Below, in pieces: positions 1 to 5,446 of a stretch of DNA of 10,493 nucleotides. The DNA is taken from assembly GCA_007124535.1 (NCBI GenBank), contig SLEY01000635.1:1-10493 (forward strand). Direction: 5' to 3'. Both the position numbers and the translations under genes were made by a program. Source of the DNA: Planctomycetaceae bacterium. GTDB lineage: Bacteria; Planctomycetota; Planctomycetia; Pirellulales; Pirellulaceae. The notes under the pieces were generated by a model. That model made no database searches and had not been told where the DNA came from. It saw only the letters and a program-made list of their open reading frames with translations. The stretch's first letter is position 1; each line of letters starts with the position of its first letter.

Positions 1-228
1 ATCCTGCCAGCGCCGGAGGCCAACCATGCCGTGGCGGCGGCGATTCGTGAGGCCGTGCGCTGCCGCGAAGAGGGGGTCAGCCGTGCCATCCTGTTCAACC
101 TGTGTGGCCACGGCCATTTTGATATGTCAGCGTATACTGCCTACATGGGGGGAGAGCTGATGGACTATGACTACCCGGAGGAAGAAATCGCCATGGCCTT
201 GGCTGGGCTGCCGCCCATAGGCTCCTGA
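1..228 (+). CDS. trpB: Tryptophan synthase beta chain, TrpB2-type, C-terminal fragment (5' end outside window)
   Basis: Open in frame 1 from the first base to a TGA at 226-228, giving 75 visible residues. Near the fragment's start is the PAPEANHA segment, followed by an alternating helix and the FNLCGHGHFDMSAY segment. This is the C-terminal signature of the TrpB2 (tryptophan synthase beta-like) branch, which has a serine- or glycine-rich 'GHGHFD' loop near the PLP phosphate site where canonical TrpB1 has 'SGRGDKD'. The enzyme is a cytosolic PLP protein that condenses indole with serine to form tryptophan; some TrpB2 proteins act without TrpA or on other substrates. A GTG at 31 is internal, not a start. 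The next gene, an MtrH homologue, begins 95 nt downstream in the same direction. Family call is firm; the exact physiological substrate cannot be told from this piece. Confidence 0.85.
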   Translation: MLPAPEANHAVAAAIREAVRCREEGVSRAILFNLCGHGHFDMSAYTAYMGGELMDYDYPEEEIAMALAGLPPIGS

Positions 229-255
229 TCCCGCTCACGCCACCAATAAATCAGG

Positions 256-280
256 GGTCCGCCTGCTACCAGGGCGGACC
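256..280 (+). terminator. Hairpin after trpB (terminator-like, no U-tract)
   Basis: GGTCCGCC at 256-263 pairs perfectly with GGCGGACC at 273-280 around a 9-nt loop, 28 nt after the trpB stop. No T-run follows (the downstream bases are C-rich), so it may be a weak or Rho-aided terminator, or an mRNA-stabilising stem between trpB and mtrH. The stem is seen directly; its function is inferred. Confidence 0.4.
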
Positions 281-323
281 GCCACCCCCGTGCCCCCCCT
301 CTCTCCTGCCAAAGGATGCACCC

Positions 324-1259
324 ATGTCCGTCCCGTCCGAAATGTCTGCCCAGCGCGGCCTGCTGGAGTTTGCGGCCGATCAGAAAACCTTCCAGATCGG
401 CGGTGTCGGCGTCGGTGGCCAACCCGGTGTCCAGCCCACCGTCTTGATCGGGTCCATCTTCTACCATGGCCACAAGGTGGTGGTGGACGAAGAGCAAGGC
501 GAATTCCGCGCCGAGGAAGCCGAACACGTGATTCGCGAGCAAGATGCGTATGCCGAGAAAACGGGCAATCCCTGCATGCTGGACGTGGTAGGAGCGACGC
601 CGCAAGCGCTTCGGAAGCATTTGGAGTTCGCCGCCCGGGTCTCAAAGGCTCCCCTGTTGATCGACGGCACCACCGCCGAAGTACGCTTGGCCGGCCTGCA
701 GTACGTCGCCGAGGCCGGTTTGAACGATCGCGTGGTCTATAATTCGGTTCAGCCCGAGATCACCGACGAGGAATTGCGAGCGATTCAAGACGCCGGGGTC
801 AAGAGCGCCATCCTGTTGACCTACTACCTGTTGGACTTCACCGCCGCGGGCCGCGTTCAGGCGGTGCGGGAATTGCTGCCGAAATGTCAGCAGGCGGGGA
901 TCGACCAGTTGCTGGTCGATACCTGCGTGCTGGATCTCGCCAGCTTCGGTTCGGCTTGTGGCGCCATCCATACCATCAAAGACCAGTTCGGTTTGCCGGC
1001 AGGTGGAGGAGTCCACAATGCGATTGCCATGTGGCGCGGCTTGAAAACCAAGATGGGGCCGCATGCCTATCACTCCTGCATTGCTTCGGCAATCGCCTCC
1101 ACGGTAGCCGTGGGAGGGGATTTCGTGCTCTACGGACCGGCCGAGGACGCGCGCCATGTGTTTCCCGCCGTCGCCATGATGGATACGGCCCTCAGCCAAT
1201 TGGCAATGGAGCGGGATAGGCGGCCGGTCGAAAGCCATCCGCGTTTTCGCGTCGGATGA
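324..1259 (+). CDS. mtrH: MtrH-family methyltetrahydromethanopterin/methyltetrahydrofolate:corrinoid methyltransferase
   Basis: 311 residues, the usual length of MtrH. In methanogens MtrH moves the methyl group of N5-methyl-tetrahydromethanopterin onto the cobamide of the membrane Mtr complex; stand-alone bacterial relatives transfer methyl groups between a corrinoid protein and a tetrahydropterin. Family segments run in order across the whole protein: QIGGVGVGGQPG then PTVLIGSIFYHGHK near the N-terminus, GNPCMLDVVGA, LLIDGTTAEVRLAG, RVVYNSVQPE, KSAILLTYY, LLVDTCVLDLAS, GGGVHNAIAMWRGLK and DFVLYGPAEDARHVFPAVAM near the C-terminus. This fits a soluble TIM-barrel pterin-binding enzyme; there is no signal peptide or membrane segment. 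The start is supported by AAAGGA at 311-316, 7 nt before the ATG. No other Mtr subunit and no corrinoid protein is in the window, so the partner is unknown. Family assignment is very strong; the role as tetrahydromethanopterin- or folate-dependent is open. Confidence 0.9.
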   Translation: MSVPSEMSAQRGLLEFAADQKTFQIGGVGVGGQPGVQPTVLIGSIFYHGHKVVVDEEQGEFRAEEAEHVIREQDAYAEKTGNPCMLDVVGATPQALRKHLEFAARVSKAPLLIDGTTAEVRLAGLQYVAEAGLNDRVVYNSVQPEITDEELRAIQDAGVKSAILLTYYLLDFTAAGRVQAVRELLPKCQQAGIDQLLVDTCVLDLASFGSACGAIHTIKDQFGLPAGGGVHNAIAMWRGLKTKMGPHAYHSCIASAIASTVAVGGDFVLYGPAEDARHVFPAVAMMDTALSQLAMERDRRPVESHPRFRVG

Positions 1260-1281
1260 ATTCGACGTTGCGGTCCACACA

Positions 1282-1299
1282 GGATTCCGAGTAGAATCC
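1282..1299 (+). other. Short hairpin downstream of mtrH
   Basis: GGATTC at 1282-1287 and GAATCC at 1294-1299 form a 6-bp stem with a 6-nt loop, 22 nt after the mtrH stop. No T-run follows. It could be a weak termination or processing site; a stem this short can also occur by chance. Confidence 0.25.
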
Positions 1300-1362
1300 G
1301 CATGAAACCAGCGTTCAGTGGCGGTGCCGATACCCGGGACCCCACGTGCCATGCCGCTGCGG

Positions 1363-1369
1363 AAAGGAG
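1363..1369 (+). promoter_or_regulatory. Shine-Dalgarno that fixes the SYLF gene start
   Basis: AAAGGAG lies 6 nt before the GTG at 1376. It selects that codon over the in-frame GTG at 1346, which would add ten residues ahead of the signal peptide and has no such site. Confidence 0.8.
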
Positions 1370-1375
1370 TCCGTT

Positions 1376-2461
1376 GTGAAATCGCAAGCCATCCTCGTCT
1401 TGGCTTCTACAGCCCTCATGTTGTTGGGTATGCAAACCGCTCACGCGCAGTGGCGCGAAGAACGAGTCGTGCTGGCCGCCATCTCGGTGATGAACGGGGT
1501 GATGGGGAACCCGGACAGCACGATCCCCGAGGCGTTACTCCAAGATGCGCAGGGGTTGGTGATCGTGCCCGATGTGGTCAAGGGCGGATTCGTCGTCGGG
1601 GTCCGGCATGGTCGCGGTGTGGTCCTGATTCGCGACCACAACGGCCAGTGGCAGTCGCCCGCCTTTGTTGCCCTGACCGGTGGCAGCGTCGGCTGGCAAA
1701 TCGGTTTACAGGCAACCGATGTCATCCTGGTATTCCGTACCCAGAACAGCGTACGCGGACTGTTGGACGGCAAATTCACCATCGGAGTCGATGCTGCCGC
1801 TGCGGCGGGCCCCGTCGGCCGTCAGGCGGCAGCCGCCACCGACGCCCGCTTGGGAGCGGAGATCTACAGCTACAGCCGCAGCCGCGGTCTGTTCGCCGGC
1901 GTTTCCTTGGATGGTTCGGCCCTGCAAGTCGACGCAGCGTCCACCCAAAACTACTACCAATCGGCCAGCCTGGCGCCCGGTACGGTCCCGCTGGTTCCCG
2001 GAACACAGTATCCCGCATCGGCCGCTCGTCTACTGGAGCAGGTTAGCCAGCTGACCGGCACGGCTAGCGCTCCGATTGCCCGCGAGCGCAGCGAGCGAGC
2101 GGTCGCTCCGTCTCCCCCTCGATTGCCTTCGATGACGCCCGCGACACCACCGACGCCCAAGCAAATAACCAACGCTTGGCAGCGGCTTTCCCCGCTGTTG
2201 GATGATTCCTGGAAGCGTTATCTCGCGCCGCCCAGTCAGAGCGACGACTTGACCTCCACGGATGTCGAAGCGACAAGCGTGGTCTTATCGCGTTTCGATT
2301 CGGTTGCCCGCGATCCGCAGTACCAGATGCTCACCACGCGAGAAGAATTCCAAACGATGCATCGTTTGCTGCGAAACTACGTAGAAATGCAAGCCGACGC
2401 CATCGAATTGCCACCGCCGCCCGAATCGGAATCGCCCTCCGAGGCGGCTGACGAATCCTGA
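1376..2461 (+). CDS. Secreted SYLF (YSC84/DUF500) lipid-binding domain protein with C-terminal extension
   Basis: 361 residues from GTG 1376, chosen because a strong AAAGGAG precedes it and a classic Sec signal peptide then follows: MK, a hydrophobic stretch at residues 5-19, and an AHA cleavage motif at 22-24. Residues 30 to about 200 match the SYLF domain: LLQDAQGLVIVPDVVKGGFV, then RGVVLIRDHNGQWQSPAFV, GGSVGWQIGLQATDVILVF and a final SYSRSRGLFAGVSLDG segment. SYLF domains bind phosphoinositides in eukaryotes; bacterial members are usually exported and poorly understood. Residues from about 215 to 280 are a Pro/Ser/Thr-rich linker, followed by a predicted helical tail (SPLLDDSWKRYL through RNYVEMQADAIE) and an acidic Pro/Glu/Ser-rich end. 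I do not recognise the tail. It probably works in the periplasm or at the outer envelope. It lies 116 nt after mtrH and shows no functional link to it. Confidence 0.85.
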   Translation: MKSQAILVLASTALMLLGMQTAHAQWREERVVLAAISVMNGVMGNPDSTIPEALLQDAQGLVIVPDVVKGGFVVGVRHGRGVVLIRDHNGQWQSPAFVALTGGSVGWQIGLQATDVILVFRTQNSVRGLLDGKFTIGVDAAAAAGPVGRQAAAATDARLGAEIYSYSRSRGLFAGVSLDGSALQVDAASTQNYYQSASLAPGTVPLVPGTQYPASAARLLEQVSQLTGTASAPIARERSERAVAPSPPRLPSMTPATPPTPKQITNAWQRLSPLLDDSWKRYLAPPSQSDDLTSTDVEATSVVLSRFDSVARDPQYQMLTTREEFQTMHRLLRNYVEMQADAIELPPPPESESPSEAADES

Positions 2462-2554
2462 GCACGTCCTCCGCCTAGTGGTGCAAATCACAATTCACGT
2501 TACATAAAACCCATAAGAGGCAACAAAACAGCTCGAACGATAGTACTCAATTGG

Positions 2555-2679
2555 TCCGTAGGTTGGGTATTCCTGCCCGACGATCCCCATGGTGGATCCA
2601 CAGTGAGGGATTCGTAATCAGTGCGACGTTCTTGTTGATGACCCTACGTCCGTCGGGCAGGAATGCTCAGCCTATCGGG
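2555..2679. repeat. Long imperfect inverted repeat (MITE-like or REP-like element)
   Basis: ATTCCTGCCCGACG at 2569-2582 is the exact reverse complement of CGTCGGGCAGGAAT at 2651-2664. Pairing continues outward: 2561-2568 against 2665-2672 matches at 5 of 8 positions, then about five more pairs with a single bulge (left arm to 2555, right arm to about 2679). The arms are about 28 bp and the centre is 68 nt, itself containing the perfect palindrome GTGGATCCAC at 2592-2601. No transposase is encoded. The size and shape suit a non-autonomous element or a decayed dispersed repeat; a long stem in an RNA is an alternative. The palindrome is seen directly, the mobile nature is inferred. Confidence 0.6.
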
Positions 2680-2735
2680 GGAGCGCAGCAAGGCAACTTC
2701 CGGCCTTGGTGGCCCATTCATTGTGACTTGCGGCA

Positions 2736-2912
2736 CTAGTGGCTGATTTGCGAATGCGACAGGTGAGGGGACTCTGGAATAGCCGGTCCGCTTTGCACCG
2801 GGGCGTCTCGATCGGGCTGTCCGTGATTATGATGCGACAGCACCTCGGAAGCCAAAATTCCGGCGACCAACGACAAGAACAGCGCAACGAACACCAACGA
2901 TTGTCTTTTCAT
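2736..2912 (-). CDS. Small exported or membrane-anchored His-rich peptide, hypothetical
   Basis: An ATG on the minus strand at 2912 opens 58 codons closed by TAG at 2736-2738. The peptide begins MKRQ, continues with a 17-residue hydrophobic run (SLVFVALFLSLVAGILA, residues 5-21), then a hydrophilic tail containing HHNH at residues 27-30 and further His, Pro and Ser, ending SHSQISH. The positive N-terminus followed at once by a hydrophobic segment is what a signal peptide or single membrane anchor looks like and is unlikely by chance in an out-of-frame reading. The ribosome site is weak: GGA about 8 nt upstream in the minus-strand leader. It stands alone between genes on the opposite strand. 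I do not recognise a family. His clusters could bind metal, but this is speculation. The moderate confidence reflects the small size. Confidence 0.5.
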   Translation of the reverse strand: MKRQSLVFVALFLSLVAGILASEVLSHHNHGQPDRDAPVQSGPAIPESPHLSHSQISH

Positions 2913-2964
2913 ATCTAATCCGATCTAGTGGCAATCCTTGCGCTCCAACGTTTTAACCCCTAAT

Positions 2965-2987
2965 TTGACTGCTCCTTTGTCAGTCAA
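2965..2987. other. Inverted repeat upstream of the minus-strand small ORF
   Basis: TTGACTG at 2965-2971 and CAGTCAA at 2981-2987 form a perfect 7-bp inverted repeat with a 9-nt spacer, 53 nt upstream of the small peptide start. On both strands the outer half reads as a -35-like TTGACT, but no good -10 follows at 17 nt in either direction. It could be an operator; this is weak. Confidence 0.3.
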
Positions 2988-3073
2988 TCAAAACATCCCG
3001 ACTAGAGTGCGTGGACACGGCATTTCTGCCAACGCATTTGATCATTATAGGAACGATTTTTCAAGCGGCTGCG

Positions 3074-3105
3074 AGAAAAAAATCGGCGGCCGCGCTTTTT
3101 TTTCT
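3074..3105. terminator. A-tract/GC/T-tract palindrome, terminator-like in both directions
   Basis: AGAAAAAAA at 3074-3082 is complementary to TTTTTTTCT at 3097-3105, and the perfect palindrome GCGGCCGC at 3086-3093 has exactly the same centre, with 3-nt mismatches between them. Runs of seven A and eight T on either side of a GC core resemble a bidirectional intrinsic terminator, though the GC stem itself is short. There is no gene close on the left reading rightward, so its purpose is unclear. Confidence 0.35.
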
Positions 3106-3199
3106 GGCCAAGTGCCGAATTGTGTGCACCGACCAGATCGCCCGCCCCACGCTCCCCCCTCTTAGAGTCTCCCCCGCGCCGATTCAAAATTCAAATTCC

Positions 3200-3521
3200 G
3201 AAAAATTCCAGGAATTTCAACAGGAATCTCAGGACAGGCAGGAATTTCAGGACAGGCGCAATCCCGTCCGGCACGGTTTTTGAATCGCAAAATTCTGGGA
3301 CAAAAATTCTGGGACAGGCATGAAATGACATGGTGACGATTTCGAGGACACGATTTCGAGGACAGGACACTATTGGTTTCTGCCTGTCCTCAAATTGTGT
3401 CCTCAAATTGCGCCTGTCCTCAAATTGCGGTGCCCTCATATGGTGGCAGTTGTGGGCGGGGACGAGTAGAATTTGTGTGTTGAGTTAGAGGACAGGCATG
3501 ATTCGGTTTCTGTAGGTCCTC
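3200..3521. repeat. Field of direct and inverted GGACAGG/CCTGTCC repeats
   Basis: GGACAGG occurs five times forward and CCTGTCC twice in reverse within about 300 bases. Units include GGAATCTCAGGACAGGCA (3223-3240) beside GGAATTTCAGGACAGGC; AATTCTGGGACA twice (3291-3302, 3305-3316); CGATTTCGAGGACA twice in perfect tandem (3337-3350, 3351-3364); and TGTCCTCAAATTG three times (ending 3397, 3410, 3427). Forward and reverse blocks pair: GAGGACAGG (3358-3366) with CCTGTCCTC (3383-3391) around a 16-nt loop. A diverged second copy of the same hairpin, keeping the GGTTTCTG of the loop, lies at 3488-3521 (stem GAGGAC/GTCCTC). An AAATTCC/GGAATTT palindrome at 3203-3217 opens the field. The layout resembles REP/BIME-type dispersed repeats; no RAYT (Y1-type) transposase is present. 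Spacing is irregular, so it is not CRISPR. Confidence 0.75.
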
Positions 3522-3553
3522 GGACGGCGGTTCCCAATTGGGTGGTGAGAAAC

Positions 3554-3880
3554 GTGAAACAGGTGATTGCTATCGTGCGGCCTCATCTTGCAGAAGACGT
3601 CCTGGACGCGCTAAAGCGCGCCCCTATGGAGGCGTTGACGGTACGCGAGGTGAAGGGGTATGGTCGTCAAAAGAGTTACTTGGAAGATTATGTGGAGACG
3701 GAATATGCGATGGCGTTTCTGCCCAAGGTCGAGCTTTCGATTTGGGTGGAAGCGTCCCGGGTTGACGAAGTGATTCGCCGCATCGTCAACGTGGCTCGTT
3801 CTGGGCGGATGGGGGATGGCAAGATCATGGTGCTGGATAGCGAGCGTCAGGAAAGTGTGATCGACTTGGCCTCGAAATAG
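3554..3880 (+). CDS. P-II-like nitrogen/energy signalling protein (GlnB/GlnK family), divergent C-terminus
   Basis: 108 residues from GTG 3554. This start puts every landmark at the same number as in E. coli GlnB, which argues for it over the GTGs at 3542 and 3545: P10, VKGYGRQK at 33-40, T-loop tyrosines 46 and 51, FLPKV at 55-59 with K58, and the B-loop SGRMGDGKI at 83-91 with G87, G89 and K90. P-II trimers bind ATP/ADP and 2-oxoglutarate and use the T-loop to control AmtB, GlnD/NtrB partners or other enzymes. Y51 remains for uridylylation, and Q39 and K58 for 2-oxoglutarate. The odd point is the C-loop: R101 and R103, which contact ATP phosphates in GlnB, are Ser and Ile, and the usual RIRTGE end is replaced by QESVIDLASK. 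The ribosome site (GGTGAG about 4 nt upstream) is modest. No amtB or glnA is beside it. It could be a specialised P-II-like sensor rather than a standard GlnB. Confidence 0.85.
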   Translation: MKQVIAIVRPHLAEDVLDALKRAPMEALTVREVKGYGRQKSYLEDYVETEYAMAFLPKVELSIWVEASRVDEVIRRIVNVARSGRMGDGKIMVLDSERQESVIDLASK

Positions 3881-4056
3881 CCGTTTTGGCTCCACCTCAG
3901 CGGTCCCCGATTAGGCTGCTTTTGTGGCAATTGGCAATGGTATTGCTTGGTCAGGCGGAATTTGAACCGTTGGGTGCCGTGCGGGGAGAAGTTCGGTTAA
4001 ACTCGGGTGGAGGGTTTCTGTTTTTTGCGTGTTTGGTAGCGAAGGAGGTTTCTGCC
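3881..4056. other. Leader region before the exported oxidoreductase
   Basis: 176 nt between the P-II stop and the chosen GTG. The oxidoreductase frame stays open through it, but the translation has no motif and no ribosome site at its far end, so I read it as untranslated leader. I see no convincing promoter or hairpin. Confidence 0.5.
4041..4048 (+). promoter_or_regulatory. Shine-Dalgarno that fixes the oxidoreductase start
   Basis: GAAGGAGG, nearly the full anti-16S complement, lies 8 nt before GTG 4057. It shows that the reading frame, open from 3886, is translated only from 4057, directly before the twin-arginine signal. Confidence 0.85.
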
Positions 4057-5409
4057 GTGAATTCATGCCATTTGAGCCGCCGAATGTGGTTGAAGTCGGT
4101 TGCCACCGGTTTAGGGAGTGCGATATTGATTCCCGGCGGATTGGCACGAGGTTCCCGGGCGAACGAAGCGATCCAGGTGGGGATCATCGCGACGGGTGGC
4201 CGTGGCCGGGCGAACATGGAGGGTGTGGCCGCGTTGCCGGGGGTGCGGATTGTGGCGTTGTGCGAGGTGGATCGGGGGCGTTTGCAGCAAGCCGCACAGC
4301 GATATCCCGGTGCTCGCACGGACACGGATTTCCGCCACATGCTGGATCATGCGGACGGACTGGATGCGGTGGTGATCAGCACGCCGGACCACACGCATGC
4401 GGCGGCGGCGGTTCGCGCGATGAGGCAGGGTTTGCACTGTTTCTGCGAGAAGCCGTTGACGCGGAGCGTGTATGAAGCGCGGGTGATGCGTGAGGTCGCG
4501 GCGGAGCAGCAAGTGGTCACGCAGATGGGTACCCCGGCCCGTGGCAACGAGGATGTCATTCGATTGGTGGAGATCATTCGCAGTGGGGCTTTGGGCGACT
4601 TGATCGAGGCGCATTATTGGACGAATCGTCCGATATGGCCGCAGGGTTTTGATCGCCCGTCGGGTGAGGAACCGGTTCCCGAGTCGCTGGACTGGGAATC
4701 CTGGATCGGTCCGGCTCCGATGCGGCCGTTTGTGGCGCGCTGGCCTGCGGGGCATCCGGTATACGATCTTCCGGATAATCGGCGGCGAGGCGGGTACGTC
4801 TACCATCCGTTTGTGTGGCGTGGCTGGTGGGATTTCGGGACCGGGGCTTTGGGCGACATCGCCCCGCATCAATGGCACTCGGCTTACTGGGGGTTGGAAT
4901 TAGGGGCGCCGTCAAGTGTTCAAGTTTTGGAGACTTCCGGGCCGGTGACGGAAATGTTTCCGGCTGCCACGACGCTTCAGTTTGATTTCGCGGCGACGGG
5001 GGACCGTCCTACAACCAAGATCTTCTGGTACGACGGGGGCCATTTCCCGCCGGCCGATTTATTGGCGGGCGCCACTCCGGCGCCGAACGGGTCGCTGCTG
5101 GTGGGGACCAAGGCGGTCATCGGACCTGGCCACCAATCAGTTGGGGATTTTGAAGACGTCCCGCGCACGTTGCGGCGTCCGGGCGGCCTTTACCAGAGCT
5201 GGGTGGACGGGATTCGCCACGGGGATCCCCGGGAGCCGAGTTGCGCCTTCGATTATGCGGGGCCGCTGAACGAGGCGTGTTTATTGGGCAATATTGCTTT
5301 GAAGATGGAACAGCGGATCGAGTGGGACGGGGTAGCTTTTCGTATCACCAATTCGGAACCGGCCAATCAGTACCTCCATGCCGAATACCGTTCGGGTTGG
5401 GAACTTTGA
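4057..5409 (+). CDS. Tat-exported Gfo/Idh/MocA-family NAD(P)-dependent oxidoreductase
   Basis: 450 residues. The N-terminus is a twin-arginine signal: SRRMWLK at residues 7-13, then a hydrophobic segment (VATGLGSAILIPGGLA, 15-30), so the folded enzyme with bound cofactor is sent to the periplasm. The Rossmann domain starts at residue 39 with VGIIATGGRGRA (41-52), where Ala stands in place of the first Gly of the usual GxGGRG loop. The family motif CEKPL is at 130-134, with K132 the usual catalytic/cofactor lysine. The C-terminal domain contains GDIAPHQWH (266-274), corresponding to the family's GD(x)xxH active-site segment. Such Tat-exported members are greatly expanded in planctomycetes and act on sugars, inositols or related polyols; the substrate cannot be read from the sequence. 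It starts the block with tdh 37 nt downstream, suggesting co-transcription, though the cell compartments differ. Confidence 0.87.
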   Translation: MNSCHLSRRMWLKSVATGLGSAILIPGGLARGSRANEAIQVGIIATGGRGRANMEGVAALPGVRIVALCEVDRGRLQQAAQRYPGARTDTDFRHMLDHADGLDAVVISTPDHTHAAAAVRAMRQGLHCFCEKPLTRSVYEARVMREVAAEQQVVTQMGTPARGNEDVIRLVEIIRSGALGDLIEAHYWTNRPIWPQGFDRPSGEEPVPESLDWESWIGPAPMRPFVARWPAGHPVYDLPDNRRRGGYVYHPFVWRGWWDFGTGALGDIAPHQWHSAYWGLELGAPSSVQVLETSGPVTEMFPAATTLQFDFAATGDRPTTKIFWYDGGHFPPADLLAGATPAPNGSLLVGTKAVIGPGHQSVGDFEDVPRTLRRPGGLYQSWVDGIRHGDPREPSCAFDYAGPLNEACLLGNIALKMEQRIEWDGVAFRITNSEPANQYLHAEYRSGWEL

Positions 5410-5446
5410 AGGCGTGCCGGGCCGACGGGCAGGGGGCAATCCAGCG

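Larger units (their letters stand above)
2462..3553. other. Gene-poor interval of about 1.1 kb rich in repeats
   Basis: No convincing + strand gene lies between the SYLF stop and the P-II start. The stretch carries, in order, a long inverted repeat (2555-2679), a small peptide ORF on the minus strand (2736-2912), a 7-bp stem (2965-2987), an A/T-flanked GC palindrome (3074-3105) and a repeat field (3200-3521). It is visibly more AT-rich with homopolymer runs than the flanking genes, which suits non-coding, repeat-seeded DNA. Confidence 0.7.

Noticed and set aside
642..1352. 236-codon minus-strand ORF
   Set aside because: Antisense to mtrH, whose homology covers the whole length; no recognisable domain on the minus strand.
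2551..2739. 62-codon + strand ORF
   Set aside because: It starts at a TTG without a ribosome site, runs straight through both arms of the inverted repeat, and its translation has no protein-like pattern. The minus-strand ORF at its 3' edge is much more convincing.
2938..3439. Several 60-90-codon ORFs on both strands
   Set aside because: Their translations follow the repeat units (recurrent NFRTGR/QEFQ-type words) and lack ribosome sites; they are by-products of low-complexity repeats.
3200..3440. Possible CRISPR array
   Set aside because: The repeated words are 12-16 nt, occur in both orientations, and are separated by 0 to 30 nt of irregular sequence; no constant repeat/spacer period and no cas gene.
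3473..3553. N-terminal extension of the P-II gene
   Set aside because: The frame is open upstream but passes through the repeat hairpin; GTG 3554 gives residue numbering identical to GlnB, so the extra 27 codons are not part of the protein.
3886..4056. N-terminal extension of the Gfo/Idh/MocA gene
   Set aside because: A near-perfect Shine-Dalgarno at 4041-4048 and the Tat signal beginning at GTG 4057 mark the true start; a Tat signal would not work 57 residues inside the protein.
4111..4878. 255-codon minus-strand ORF
   Set aside because: Fully antisense to the oxidoreductase gene, Arg/Pro/His-rich as expected of a shadow frame in GC-rich DNA. The same applies to the minus-strand ORFs at 5933-6724, 8608-9273 and 9694-10476.
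4057..5409. Idea that the oxidoreductase is a pseudogene because the first Gly of its nucleotide loop is Ala
   Set aside because: The rest of the loop, the EKP motif, the active-site H segment, the Tat signal and an unbroken frame are all present; a single Gly-to-Ala change is tolerated in this family.
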